NCBI GenBank assembly: GCA_040391535.1
Contig: JBEBXQ010000131.1
Location: 1-13,278, forward strand
Direction: 5' to 3'
Length of the DNA stretch: 13,278 nt
DNA from: JBEBXQ01 sp040391535
Lineage (GTDB): Bacteria > Bacteroidota > Bacteroidia > Cytophagales > Spirosomataceae
In this document: positions 1 through 6,653 of the stretch, in pieces
Numbering within the stretch: position 1 is the first letter of the stretch
How the letters are laid out: each line of letters opens with the position of its first letter
Made by a program: the position numbers and the translations under genes
The notes under the pieces: model-generated
Databases searched by the model: none
What the model saw: the letters and a program-made list of their open reading frames with translations, nothing else
What the model was told of the DNA's origin: nothing

Positions 1-51
1 GGGGTGACATGATTCGTCTTCCATCTCAAAATCCCGAATATTTGCTTTCAT
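1..51 (-). CDS. Start of the next operon gene, cut by the window edge (unknown product)
   Basis: An ATG follows the stop codon of the upstream dehydrogenase with no base in between (TAG then ATG). The frame stays open for 17 codons to the window edge and reads MKANIRDFEMEDESCHP. Open reading to the edge and the stop-start junction support a real gene that is probably translationally coupled to its neighbour. The visible N-terminus is acidic and polar, with no signal peptide, so a cytosolic protein is likely. It is too short to assign a family. From its position it should be another step of the same catabolic pathway, but that is inference only. Confidence 0.6.
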   Translation of the reverse strand, partial: MKANIRDFEMEDESCHP

Positions 52-828
52 CTACGCATTCAACCCACCATCCATCAGAATATTTTCTCCGTTGATATAA
101 GCGCCGGCCTCTGAGGCCAATAAAACCATCAAACCTTTGATGTCATCACGGTTGGCCATGCGGTGAAGCGGTACTTTCTTACAGTAGTTCTCTACAAATT
201 TCTCGGGCTGGTTGTTGAACAGCCCTCCCGGACTGACACAGTTGTACCGGATGTTCTTACCGGCCATCATTTTGGACATAAAGCGGGTCAGGTTGATCAG
301 GCCGGCGTTATGAAAGAAATAATCCGGTGGTAAATCACCCATGGACGTTCCTTCATAGTTCGATAAATCGGGTCCTTTCATGCCCATCATGGAAGCAATA
401 TTGATCACGCTGCCGCCACCACTTTCCACTATCAGATCAGACATTGTCCGCAGTAAGTCCATCATTCCGGTGGCGTTTACCTGCATTGATTCCGCAAACT
501 GTTCAATCGGTGCCCGGAAACCTTTCATCGGACGTAAAACGGCATTATTCACAAATATATCCAACCGGCCGAATTGCGAACGGATGGCCTGATCTGCCGC
601 CTTCACCGATTCAGCACTCCCCTGATCAAGGGCCAGCGGATGTACATTCAATCCCGCCTGCCGGAATAACCCGGCTGTTTCCTCAGCGGAAGCTATAGAT
701 CTGGAAGATGTAATGACCAACGCACCGGCCTCCGCCAGTCCTTCGACAATACATTTCCCGTACAAACCTGAGCCCCCGGTGACCAGTGCAACCTTCTTTT
801 CCAAACTAAATAATTCTCTGATATGCAT
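52..828 (-). CDS. Short-chain dehydrogenase/reductase (SDR) with an atypical active site (Lys to Asn)
   Basis: Cytosolic classical-SDR protein, 258 residues from the chosen start. The Rossmann nucleotide motif TGGSGLYG is at residues 17-24. Arg43, just after beta-2, could favour NADP(H). NNAV (94-97) matches the NNAG motif, the catalytic Ser lies in NIASMMG (about 146), and the C-terminal VSPGG and MDGG segments are typical. The active-site tyrosine is Tyr170, but the YxxxK lysine is replaced: the sequence is Y-F-F-H-N, with codon AAC. Activity as a normal dehydrogenase is therefore uncertain. The start at 828 matches usual SDR N-termini (MHIRELFSLEKKVALVTGG). An in-frame ATG at 870, two bases after the preceding stop, would add 14 basic residues and cannot be excluded; neither start has a good Shine-Dalgarno. 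It follows the Gfo/Idh gene and abuts the next gene. The family oxidises or reduces sugar or sugar-acid hydroxyl/keto groups; the substrate is unknown. Confidence 0.88.
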   Translation of the reverse strand: MHIRELFSLEKKVALVTGGSGLYGKCIVEGLAEAGALVITSSRSIASAEETAGLFRQAGLNVHPLALDQGSAESVKAADQAIRSQFGRLDIFVNNAVLRPMKGFRAPIEQFAESMQVNATGMMDLLRTMSDLIVESGGGSVINIASMMGMKGPDLSNYEGTSMGDLPPDYFFHNAGLINLTRFMSKMMAGKNIRYNCVSPGGLFNNQPEKFVENYCKKVPLHRMANRDDIKGLMVLLASEAGAYINGENILMDGGLNA

Positions 829-872
829 CGCAATAGTGATTTTAAGCCTCCGGAAGCCGGAAAGTTTCATTT

Positions 873-1808
873 TTATATTTCTCTCTGTCTAGCTAAAACG
901 ATCCTGACACCACCCTTTTCATAACTTTCTCTGGCGGCAATCAATGTCCGGATCAGATTGTCTGTTTTATCAAAGGATAACCGGGGGCTTCCCTCCTCCA
1001 CCGATCTCACAAACTCAATAATATTATCCCTGAACATCGAATAGGAGTTCTTAATATCGGCCATACGCCAGCCTTTTTCTCCGAATACCGAAACCTGAAA
1101 AGTGCCGCTGATATGGTTAAATAAATGTACCGTGAGGTCGGTTCCTCCTGTCAGCTTTATAGCAACAATTTCCTTATCAGGCATCCCCACATGCTGCACC
1201 GATTCTGTTTCAGGGTCATCAAGCAGTGCATAAACAGCTTCCAGCAGATGAATACCGTATTTCTTCCAGTCCTTTTTTCCTACTGCTGTTACCAGTTCTA
1301 TCTTACCCAGAGAAGCAAGTTCCTGTTTAACAATCCGGCATTCATTCGCATAGCGCATGGATGAACAGGACATCACGAATTTCCCTTCAGCTACCTTTTC
1401 CCGGAACCAGCTAAGGTCATTCCGATCGTATGCCAGAGGTTTATCGATAAAAACAGGAATTCCGGCTTCGATAAAAGGCATCGCCATCTGTTGATGATTT
1501 TCAGGATCATCACGGGCCAGGATAACGGCATCCACTTTTGCGGTCATATCCTCCAGCCGCACCACTACCTCGTCTATACCGGACGACCGGGCAATACTTT
1601 CGGCTGTTTCCCTTTCCTGTGCCCATACATGGGTGACCCGGGCTGACGGAATACCTAAGGTATCACGATTGGCCTGAAGATAAGCCGCAACTGCCGGGTA
1701 TCCGACACGACAGATTTCATCTGCGTCAAAAGTCCCGTTCACAATTGAAGACCAGGAGTAGGGGTGTGCATTGCCCGGACTCATTCCTATAATTCCGATT
1801 CTTATCAT
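873..1808 (-). CDS. Gfo/Idh/MocA-family NAD(P)-dependent oxidoreductase
   Basis: Cytosolic, 311 residues, somewhat short for the family (usually about 320-400). The N-terminal Rossmann fold starts at once with IRIGIIGMSPGNAH (2-15), a variant of GxGxxG. The family's EKP motif is present as Asp-Lys-Pro (122-124); Lys123 is the expected catalytic or cofactor-contacting lysine. The C-terminal domain carries KKYGIHLLE (183-190), in which His187 matches the GxHxxD catalytic histidine, with Glu in place of the usual Asp. Family members oxidise or reduce sugar and inositol hydroxyls, often through keto intermediates. Because the Rossmann strand begins at residue 2, the ATG at 1808 is secure, even though the AAGGAA upstream touches the start codon and is too close to be a normal ribosome binding site. 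The gene lies 46 bases after the aldo/keto reductase. Substrate unknown. Confidence 0.88.
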   Translation of the reverse strand: MIRIGIIGMSPGNAHPYSWSSIVNGTFDADEICRVGYPAVAAYLQANRDTLGIPSARVTHVWAQERETAESIARSSGIDEVVVRLEDMTAKVDAVILARDDPENHQQMAMPFIEAGIPVFIDKPLAYDRNDLSWFREKVAEGKFVMSCSSMRYANECRIVKQELASLGKIELVTAVGKKDWKKYGIHLLEAVYALLDDPETESVQHVGMPDKEIVAIKLTGGTDLTVHLFNHISGTFQVSVFGEKGWRMADIKNSYSMFRDNIIEFVRSVEEGSPRLSFDKTDNLIRTLIAARESYEKGGVRIVLARQREI

Positions 1809-1854
1809 TTCCTTGCAATAAGCTATAAAACCTTATTTATGTAAATTTCATTTT

Positions 1855-2811
1855 CTACGTCAGCCAACCCATTTTGTCCCAGTAAGGCAGGTTCAGAAAA
1901 GCGGGGTCGGGGTAGGCCATTTGCCGGGCACGCTCCTTCAGTCCGTCTTTTAAATAACCATACCCCACGGTTCTGCATGCAGTTTCAAGGTATTCCATTT
2001 TATCAATTCCGACCAGTACCGATGCTACTTCAGGGAAAGAAAGCGCAAACTGCGTAGCCAGTGTCGGCAGATCAGGCGTATTGCCTTCTGTAAGTTCATG
2101 ATATTGCTCAATATGTTTTTCAACCGCCGCCAAAGCAGGATGAAGGTTTTTCCCGCGGTCACTGAGCAAACCTTTCAAAAGGACCGAACGCACTACGATT
2201 CCCACGCCGTTTTCGGCAGCCGCTTCAAAACACGCTCCGTGGGTCTGATCCATCAGGTTAAAGGGTAGCTGAATTACATTCCATGTTCCTTTTACAATGG
2301 CAGCTCCGGTTTCGGCCACAGTATAGGTAGAAGCACCTGCCGCCCGGATTTTCCCCGTTTCTTTTAATTGCTGAAAAGTAGCTTCAATGACCGGATTCGA
2401 CAAAATCCCGAGATCTGCCTGATGCAGCATAAAAAGGTCTACATAATCCGTTTGTAAGGCATTAAGGCTTTCTTCCAGCGAGGCATTGATAAAATCAGGC
2501 AGCTTTTCGTCAGGCATCAGCATACCGTCACGGTCACGGAAGTGTCTGCATTTGGTTGCCAGTACCACCTCCTGTCTTCTGCCTCTGAATGCTTCCCCCA
2601 TCAGGATTTCACTCTCGCCATACATACGCGCCGTATCAAAAAAGTTAATACCGTTATCCAGTGCAGCCAGCAGCAGATGAACGGCCTCTTTTTTTGAAAG
2701 CATGTCTTCTTCGCTGTGAATACCGATTCCGTAAGGCAGTCCGATTTCAACCCCGCCGAACGCTATTTCCGATACTTCCAGTCCGGTATTTCCCAAACGA
2801 TTCTTTTTCAC
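1855..2811 (-). CDS. Aldo/keto reductase
   Basis: Cytosolic (beta/alpha)8-barrel NAD(P)H-dependent oxidoreductase, 318 residues, a full-length family member. The opening RLGNTGLEVSEIAFGG is typical of the family. The catalytic tetrad is complete: Asp59 and Tyr64 in FFDTARMYG, Lys87 in VVLATKC, and His130 in LFMLHQ. Such enzymes reduce aldehydes or oxidise sugars such as L-fucose, D-threo-aldose or galactose; here it could act on the aldehyde released by the adjacent aldolase (inference). Translation starts at GTG, the only non-ATG start among the genes in this window. It is supported by the clearest Shine-Dalgarno of the window, AAGGA five bases upstream, which overlaps the stop codon of the aldolase gene, so the two are probably translationally coupled. 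The next in-frame Met would remove the first barrel strand. Confidence 0.92.
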   Translation of the reverse strand: MKKNRLGNTGLEVSEIAFGGVEIGLPYGIGIHSEEDMLSKKEAVHLLLAALDNGINFFDTARMYGESEILMGEAFRGRRQEVVLATKCRHFRDRDGMLMPDEKLPDFINASLEESLNALQTDYVDLFMLHQADLGILSNPVIEATFQQLKETGKIRAAGASTYTVAETGAAIVKGTWNVIQLPFNLMDQTHGACFEAAAENGVGIVVRSVLLKGLLSDRGKNLHPALAAVEKHIEQYHELTEGNTPDLPTLATQFALSFPEVASVLVGIDKMEYLETACRTVGYGYLKDGLKERARQMAYPDPAFLNLPYWDKMGWLT

Positions 2812-2822
2812 TTCTTTCCTTA
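2812..2822 (-). promoter_or_regulatory. Ribosome binding site of the aldo/keto reductase, overlapping the aldolase stop
   Basis: On the minus strand the sequence is TAAGGAAAGAA followed by GTG. The TAA is the stop codon of the aldolase gene, and AAGGA shares its last two bases. Spacing from AAGGA to GTG is five bases. Most other genes here have no recognisable Shine-Dalgarno, so this site fixes the GTG start and suggests termination-reinitiation coupling between the two genes. Confidence 0.6.
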
Positions 2823-3635
2823 TTTACCGTTACCTTCGAGATACGAACCGGAAGCTTTCTGCTGTTCTGTTTTGTTAAAAACACTGATCAGATCAGCACA
2901 ATAATTTTTCAGACCTATAACGTCCGCCCCCATGTTGACAAACTGATAACCCAGCTCTGTCAGTTCCTGAAGGTTTCCGGGCCCACCTACCGTCCCGGCA
3001 AATTTGCCATGCTTTCTTGCTACATCGGCAATGCGTTTGCGGGTTTCGGTTATTTTAGGGTGATCCCATTGTCCGGGTGCGCCGATCCCCTGACTAAAAT
3101 CCCCCGGACCGAAAAACAGCATATCATAACCTTCCAGCTCGGCGATCGCCTCCAACTCGTCCAGAGGCTCGGGATCTTCAATCTGCAGAATTACAAAGCG
3201 TTGTTCATTAGCCTGCTTCAGGTAATCATTAAAATCAACTTTTGTATATCCGCCGTCAGCATTCCCACCGTCAACCGGACGTCTGCCTATCGGGTGAAAG
3301 CGGGTCATATCAACCACCTTTTTCGCATCGGCCAGGCTCATGATGTGAGGCACCATAATGCCGGTAGCGTCCAGTTCAAGCGGACGGATATAGTCACTGT
3401 ATCCACCCCGCGACACACGAACCAGCAAATCACTATTATGGCATTTGGTTGACCAGATCGTATTTTCAAGCGTGGCCCAATCGGTACCTACGTGCTCCTG
3501 ATCTACCCATACACAATCGAATCCGGACATAGCAGCCAGTTCTGAAACCCGGGCATCTGCCAGATTCAGTTTAAAACAACTTACAATTTCGCCTGCCCTC
3601 AGTTTTTGAAGTACACGGCTTGGACGCATATTCAT
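2820..3635 (-). CDS. HpcH/HpaI-family class II pyruvate aldolase
   Basis: Cytosolic TIM-barrel metal-dependent aldolase, 271 residues, the usual length of the HpaI/RhmA/GarL group. Visible motifs are the catalytic base region VDQEH (44-48, His48), the arginines in VRVSRGG (72-78), TGIMVPHI (91-98), and the metal ligands Glu153 in LQIEDPE and Asp179 in GPGDFS. Family members cleave 2-keto-3-deoxy sugar acids into pyruvate and an aldehyde (for example 2-keto-3-deoxy-L-rhamnonate, 2-keto-3-deoxyglucarate, 4-hydroxy-2-oxoheptanedioate). Which acid is used here cannot be told from sequence. This is the only carbon-carbon-cleaving enzyme seen in the operon, so it probably defines the pathway's central step, with the neighbouring reductases acting before or after it. 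The ATG at 3635 or the one two codons later (3629) are both possible; neither has a clear Shine-Dalgarno. Confidence 0.92.
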   Translation of the reverse strand: MNMRPSRVLQKLRAGEIVSCFKLNLADARVSELAAMSGFDCVWVDQEHVGTDWATLENTIWSTKCHNSDLLVRVSRGGYSDYIRPLELDATGIMVPHIMSLADAKKVVDMTRFHPIGRRPVDGGNADGGYTKVDFNDYLKQANEQRFVILQIEDPEPLDELEAIAELEGYDMLFFGPGDFSQGIGAPGQWDHPKITETRKRIADVARKHGKFAGTVGGPGNLQELTELGYQFVNMGADVIGLKNYCADLISVFNKTEQQKASGSYLEGNGK

Positions 3636-3672
3636 GAGTTATCTGTGTTTATATATTTCAATTACCTGGTTA

Positions 3673-4635
3673 TTACAGCCTTTGTAAAAGCATCAGCATC
3701 CCATAGGCCGCAGCCGCTTTTACATCCTCATTATCCTCATCCGACGCCAAGGGAGATTCGGAACGTAATAAGCCGAGCAATACTGCTATATCTTTGTCTG
3801 TGCCGCTTTTAGCCAGAGCCATCGCCATTTCCGAACGTTCGCCTTTTGCATCCGAGGTTTTAAAACTCACCAGCATCTGATGAATTTTCTGATATATTTC
3901 CGAACCTTTACCACTTTCCGGTGCGTGCATAAATACTGCACTTAAAAGATTAAGATTGCCTTTTCCATGACTCTGAACAGCTTCCTGAGCCAGGCTCTCC
4001 CATTGCGTCAGGGATAATCCGCCCAACTGACGGATCACATAAGACGCCTGATTCCTGACAACCTGGTCTTCTACGGGTGACAATGCCCATGCTGCCATTG
4101 CATTGGTAACGCTGTCTTTCATCGCTTTTGATGTATGCGCAACACTCCATAAAGTATAGACAGAAAGACTCCTGACCGGTGATTCTATGGCTTTACGGGT
4201 AACCGCTTCATTTGCATTTAAAGGTGATATACCGAGCTTGGCCAGTGTTTCTGCAGCATGAATACGATCATTACCGCTTTCATCCAGAAATGCCTCCAGT
4301 ATCTTATCTGTCCATCGTTTTTTTTCTTCCTGATCATCTGCCGCCTGGGCAAGTACTCTCCAGATACCGATACGGTATTGCGGTTGGCCGCCATGTGCTT
4401 TTTCTTCTGCCAGGTATATCTCTTTTACTTCTTCCGGGTATCCGGACCACAACAAAAACTCAGCAGCATGAACCTTTACCCATTCCTTCTGATGATACAA
4501 AACATCCCGTAAAACGTTCAGACTTTCCTGTCTGACGTCTTCTGATACTTCCTCATTTTTATTTTTTTCAGTACAACGCATGGTTATTATAAACAGGATG
4601 AAACCAATACCTAAAATTTTAAACCACTTCATCAT
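3673..4635 (-). CDS. HEAT-repeat-like helical protein, membrane-anchored or lipoprotein
   Basis: About 320 residues. From the chosen start it has a short basic N-terminus, a hydrophobic stretch (about 5-18) and Cys21, followed by a polar Thr-Glu-Lys-Asn segment. This is consistent with a lipoprotein signal or a membrane anchor, although the residues before the cysteine (TMR) are a poor lipobox. The rest is all-helical with repeated short units: WVKVHAAEFLLWSG (52-65) and DRIHAAETLAKLG (123-135) share an HAAE core, and weaker copies follow (SPVRSLSVYTLWSV, VVRNQASYVIRQLG, DVKAAAAYGMLML). This is typical of HEAT/armadillo-like scaffolds. No catalytic motif is visible. An in-frame ATG at 4731 would overlap the esterase gene by 76 bases and place 32 odd residues before the hydrophobic segment, so the paired ATGs at 4635/4632, about 20 bases after the esterase stop, are preferred. 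Possible role: envelope scaffold or partner of the exported enzymes (inference). Confidence 0.75.
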   Translation of the reverse strand: MMKWFKILGIGFILFIITMRCTEKNKNEEVSEDVRQESLNVLRDVLYHQKEWVKVHAAEFLLWSGYPEEVKEIYLAEEKAHGGQPQYRIGIWRVLAQAADDQEEKKRWTDKILEAFLDESGNDRIHAAETLAKLGISPLNANEAVTRKAIESPVRSLSVYTLWSVAHTSKAMKDSVTNAMAAWALSPVEDQVVRNQASYVIRQLGGLSLTQWESLAQEAVQSHGKGNLNLLSAVFMHAPESGKGSEIYQKIHQMLVSFKTSDAKGERSEMAMALAKSGTDKDIAVLLGLLRSESPLASDEDNEDVKAAAAYGMLMLLQRL

Positions 4636-4655
4636 GAGGTGTTTTTTTATGATTC

Positions 4656-5336
4656 TTATAAATATCTGCCCTCTTGCAGCACTTTTACCCATTGCTGATA
4701 TCCCGGAAAAGTCAGATGGACGCCATCCCATGTAAATTCCCGCTTTAGTTTTCCGTGCTGGTCTGTAAAGTGCTGATGCAAATCAATGAAGGTCACATTT
4801 TCCTTTTCTGTCAAAGATTTCAGCTGTGCATTCAGCCTGACAATTTCGTTACCCTTATTACAGTGACTGGTGAGTTTACCAAAAGCATCATTAACAGGAA
4901 ACAAGGACTGAATGAAAATTTTTGTCGAAGGCGATCCGGCTTTCAGCGCGTTTATCATCCGTATATAATTCTGGATAATGACATTTTCAGGAATATTCCG
5001 GGCCATATCATTAATGCCGATCAGGATGAAAACTTTTGCCGGTTTCCCCTGAATAACCTCCTCCAGTCGGTTCAGCACACCGAAGGTAATATCACCCGGA
5101 ATACCCCGGTTTTTAATTTTCCCTGAGCCCGTCAGCTCCTTCCAGTCACCCCAGAAAGTAATGCTGTTACCCAGCATCACAATATCCGACTTCCGGTGAG
5201 CAGAGGCTTTGAACAGTTCTACACGCGAATCGTAAATATCAGGACGATAGGTACTGTCCCAACGGATCATTTCCTGGGCAAAAGCAATGCCGCAGGAGAG
5301 TGCTATCCACACGCTGAGAAAACATCGTATTATCAT
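4656..5336 (-). CDS. Exported SGNH/GDSL-type esterase
   Basis: About 226 residues, with a signal peptide (MIIRCFLSVW then a hydrophobic core ending AFA, cleavage before Gln21), so it acts in the periplasm or at the cell surface. All four SGNH blocks are visible: Ser58 in GNSIT (56-60), Gly in NRGIPGD (77-83), Asn109 in GIND (107-110), and Asp204/His207 in DGVH. Bacteroidota enzymes of this group remove acetyl or other acyl groups from carbohydrates, and some act with sialidases as sialate O-acetylesterases. Next to two sialidase-fold proteins, deacylation of the target glycan is a reasonable inference, but the acyl group and sugar are unknown. The start at 5336 gives a clean signal peptide. 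ATGs at 5366 (one base after the MFS stop) and 5390 (overlapping MFS) are in frame and would only lengthen the n-region. Confidence 0.88.
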   Translation of the reverse strand: MIIRCFLSVWIALSCGIAFAQEMIRWDSTYRPDIYDSRVELFKASAHRKSDIVMLGNSITFWGDWKELTGSGKIKNRGIPGDITFGVLNRLEEVIQGKPAKVFILIGINDMARNIPENVIIQNYIRMINALKAGSPSTKIFIQSLFPVNDAFGKLTSHCNKGNEIVRLNAQLKSLTEKENVTFIDLHQHFTDQHGKLKREFTWDGVHLTFPGYQQWVKVLQEGRYL

Positions 5337-5367
5337 TTTGCAAGGTGGTCTGTCCGGAGTTCTCATG

Positions 5368-6618
5368 TTATCCAACAGGCTTAGGAACAACTGTTTTTCG
5401 TTTGATCTGAAACAGAAACAAAGCGCATATCACCAGCAACGCCGAAGCACATTGAAACATCGTACTCAGATTTATATCCATATCACGGAGTGCCCCGCCT
5501 GCATAAAGCCCTATTCCCCCGACCATACAACTGAAAAAGTTCAGGATACCATAACCGGTTGCTCTGTAGCGCGAATCAATGATCATACACAGAATCGGCA
5601 TCATGTTCGCATCCAGAAAAACCCTGGTAAAAGCGAATAACATAAAGCCTGCGATGGCCAATGAAAGCACTGTCGTATAACTGGCCATCAATATGGCCGG
5701 AGCCGCGATCAGCATACCAATGACCGGCAACAGAATACGGCCCCTGGGATTTATTTTAGACCAGCGATCGGCCAGGAATCCGCCGGTTAAGACACCGATC
5801 AGAGATGCCGTATGAAAATATCCGGTAGCATATACTCCAGCCACTGTCTGGGAAAGATTGAATCTTTCCTTAAAATAGGTAGGCAACCACCCTACGATCA
5901 TCCACCCCACAATGCCGATCAACGCCCAGGATAACAATGCTCTCCGGTAATCTGCATTACCAAACAGCATTTTAACCGCATTTCTGAATCCAAACGAAGC
6001 CTGTGTAGCTCCATCTGCACCCGGCAGATGTACCTCTTCTCTTTCCTTTCCCGGATCTTTCAGTCCCACCAAAAGCAATATCGCATAAACAACACCTATT
6101 ATCCCGAAAACAGCAAAAGCATAATTCCAGGTATGGTTGTCAGCGATCCATCCGCCGATAAAACCCAAAGACTGGCCGATCATAATACCGGCCATGTGAA
6201 TCCCGTTGGCCAGGGAGCGCGTAGCCCCGCGATGGTAATCCATAATCAAAGCCAGTGCAGCCGGAATATAACAGGCTTCACTGATTCCCATTAAAGCTCT
6301 GGTAACCAATAATTCTTCAAAAGAAGTTGCATAAGAAGTAAGCCACGTTACAAGCGACCAGACGAAAAGGCTAACAATAATGACCCGGCTCCTGTTAAAT
6401 CTGTCGGCCAGAAATCCGGCAACAGGACTCAGAATCCCATAAACCCAGAGAAAAACAGACGTTAACAATCCAAACTGCGCATCCGTCATAGGCATGGATT
6501 CAACGATCGATGAGCGCATGGTAGCAATCATCATTCTATCCAGGTAATTCAGGCACCCTACTATACACAACATACCCACCACTACCCAGGAATACAATGA
6601 TATTTTTGATGAAGTCAT
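5368..6618 (-). CDS. MFS transporter
   Basis: 416 residues with about twelve hydrophobic segments in two halves, separated by a polar central loop (about 187-215), the typical major facilitator layout in the inner membrane. Signature segments are NYLDR at 24-28 in the first membrane region, motif A GFLADRFNRSR (68-78) between segments 2 and 3, and its echo GGFLADRWSK (279-288) in the second half. NYLDR near the N-terminus is common in the anion:cation symporter (hexuronate/galactarate) and Spinster-like groups, so a sugar-acid substrate is plausible but not shown. It lies 35 bases after the first SDR gene. In this operon it probably imports the mono- or disaccharide released in the periplasm. 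No Shine-Dalgarno is visible; the start is supported by the usual N-terminal length before the first membrane segment. Confidence 0.92.
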   Translation of the reverse strand: MTSSKISLYSWVVVGMLCIVGCLNYLDRMMIATMRSSIVESMPMTDAQFGLLTSVFLWVYGILSPVAGFLADRFNRSRVIIVSLFVWSLVTWLTSYATSFEELLVTRALMGISEACYIPAALALIMDYHRGATRSLANGIHMAGIMIGQSLGFIGGWIADNHTWNYAFAVFGIIGVVYAILLLVGLKDPGKEREEVHLPGADGATQASFGFRNAVKMLFGNADYRRALLSWALIGIVGWMIVGWLPTYFKERFNLSQTVAGVYATGYFHTASLIGVLTGGFLADRWSKINPRGRILLPVIGMLIAAPAILMASYTTVLSLAIAGFMLFAFTRVFLDANMMPILCMIIDSRYRATGYGILNFFSCMVGGIGLYAGGALRDMDINLSTMFQCASALLVICALFLFQIKRKTVVPKPVG

Positions 6619-6653
6619 TAAAAAGGGGTTTAGATTATAATTCAGGGATGGTA

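Noticed and set aside
1817..1837. AATAAG...CTTATT inverted repeat upstream of the Gfo/Idh gene
   Set aside because: Only six A/T-rich pairs with no T-run; expected by chance in a short A/T-rich gap.
2661..3452. 263-codon open frame on the plus strand opposite the aldolase gene
   Set aside because: It lies antisense to a gene with a full set of family motifs, has no recognisable domain, and its composition looks like a reverse-frame shadow.
4636..4731. Upstream extension of the HEAT-repeat gene to the ATG at 4731
   Set aside because: It would overlap the esterase gene by 76 bases and put 32 non-signal-like residues before the hydrophobic segment. The paired ATGs at 4635/4632 fit better.
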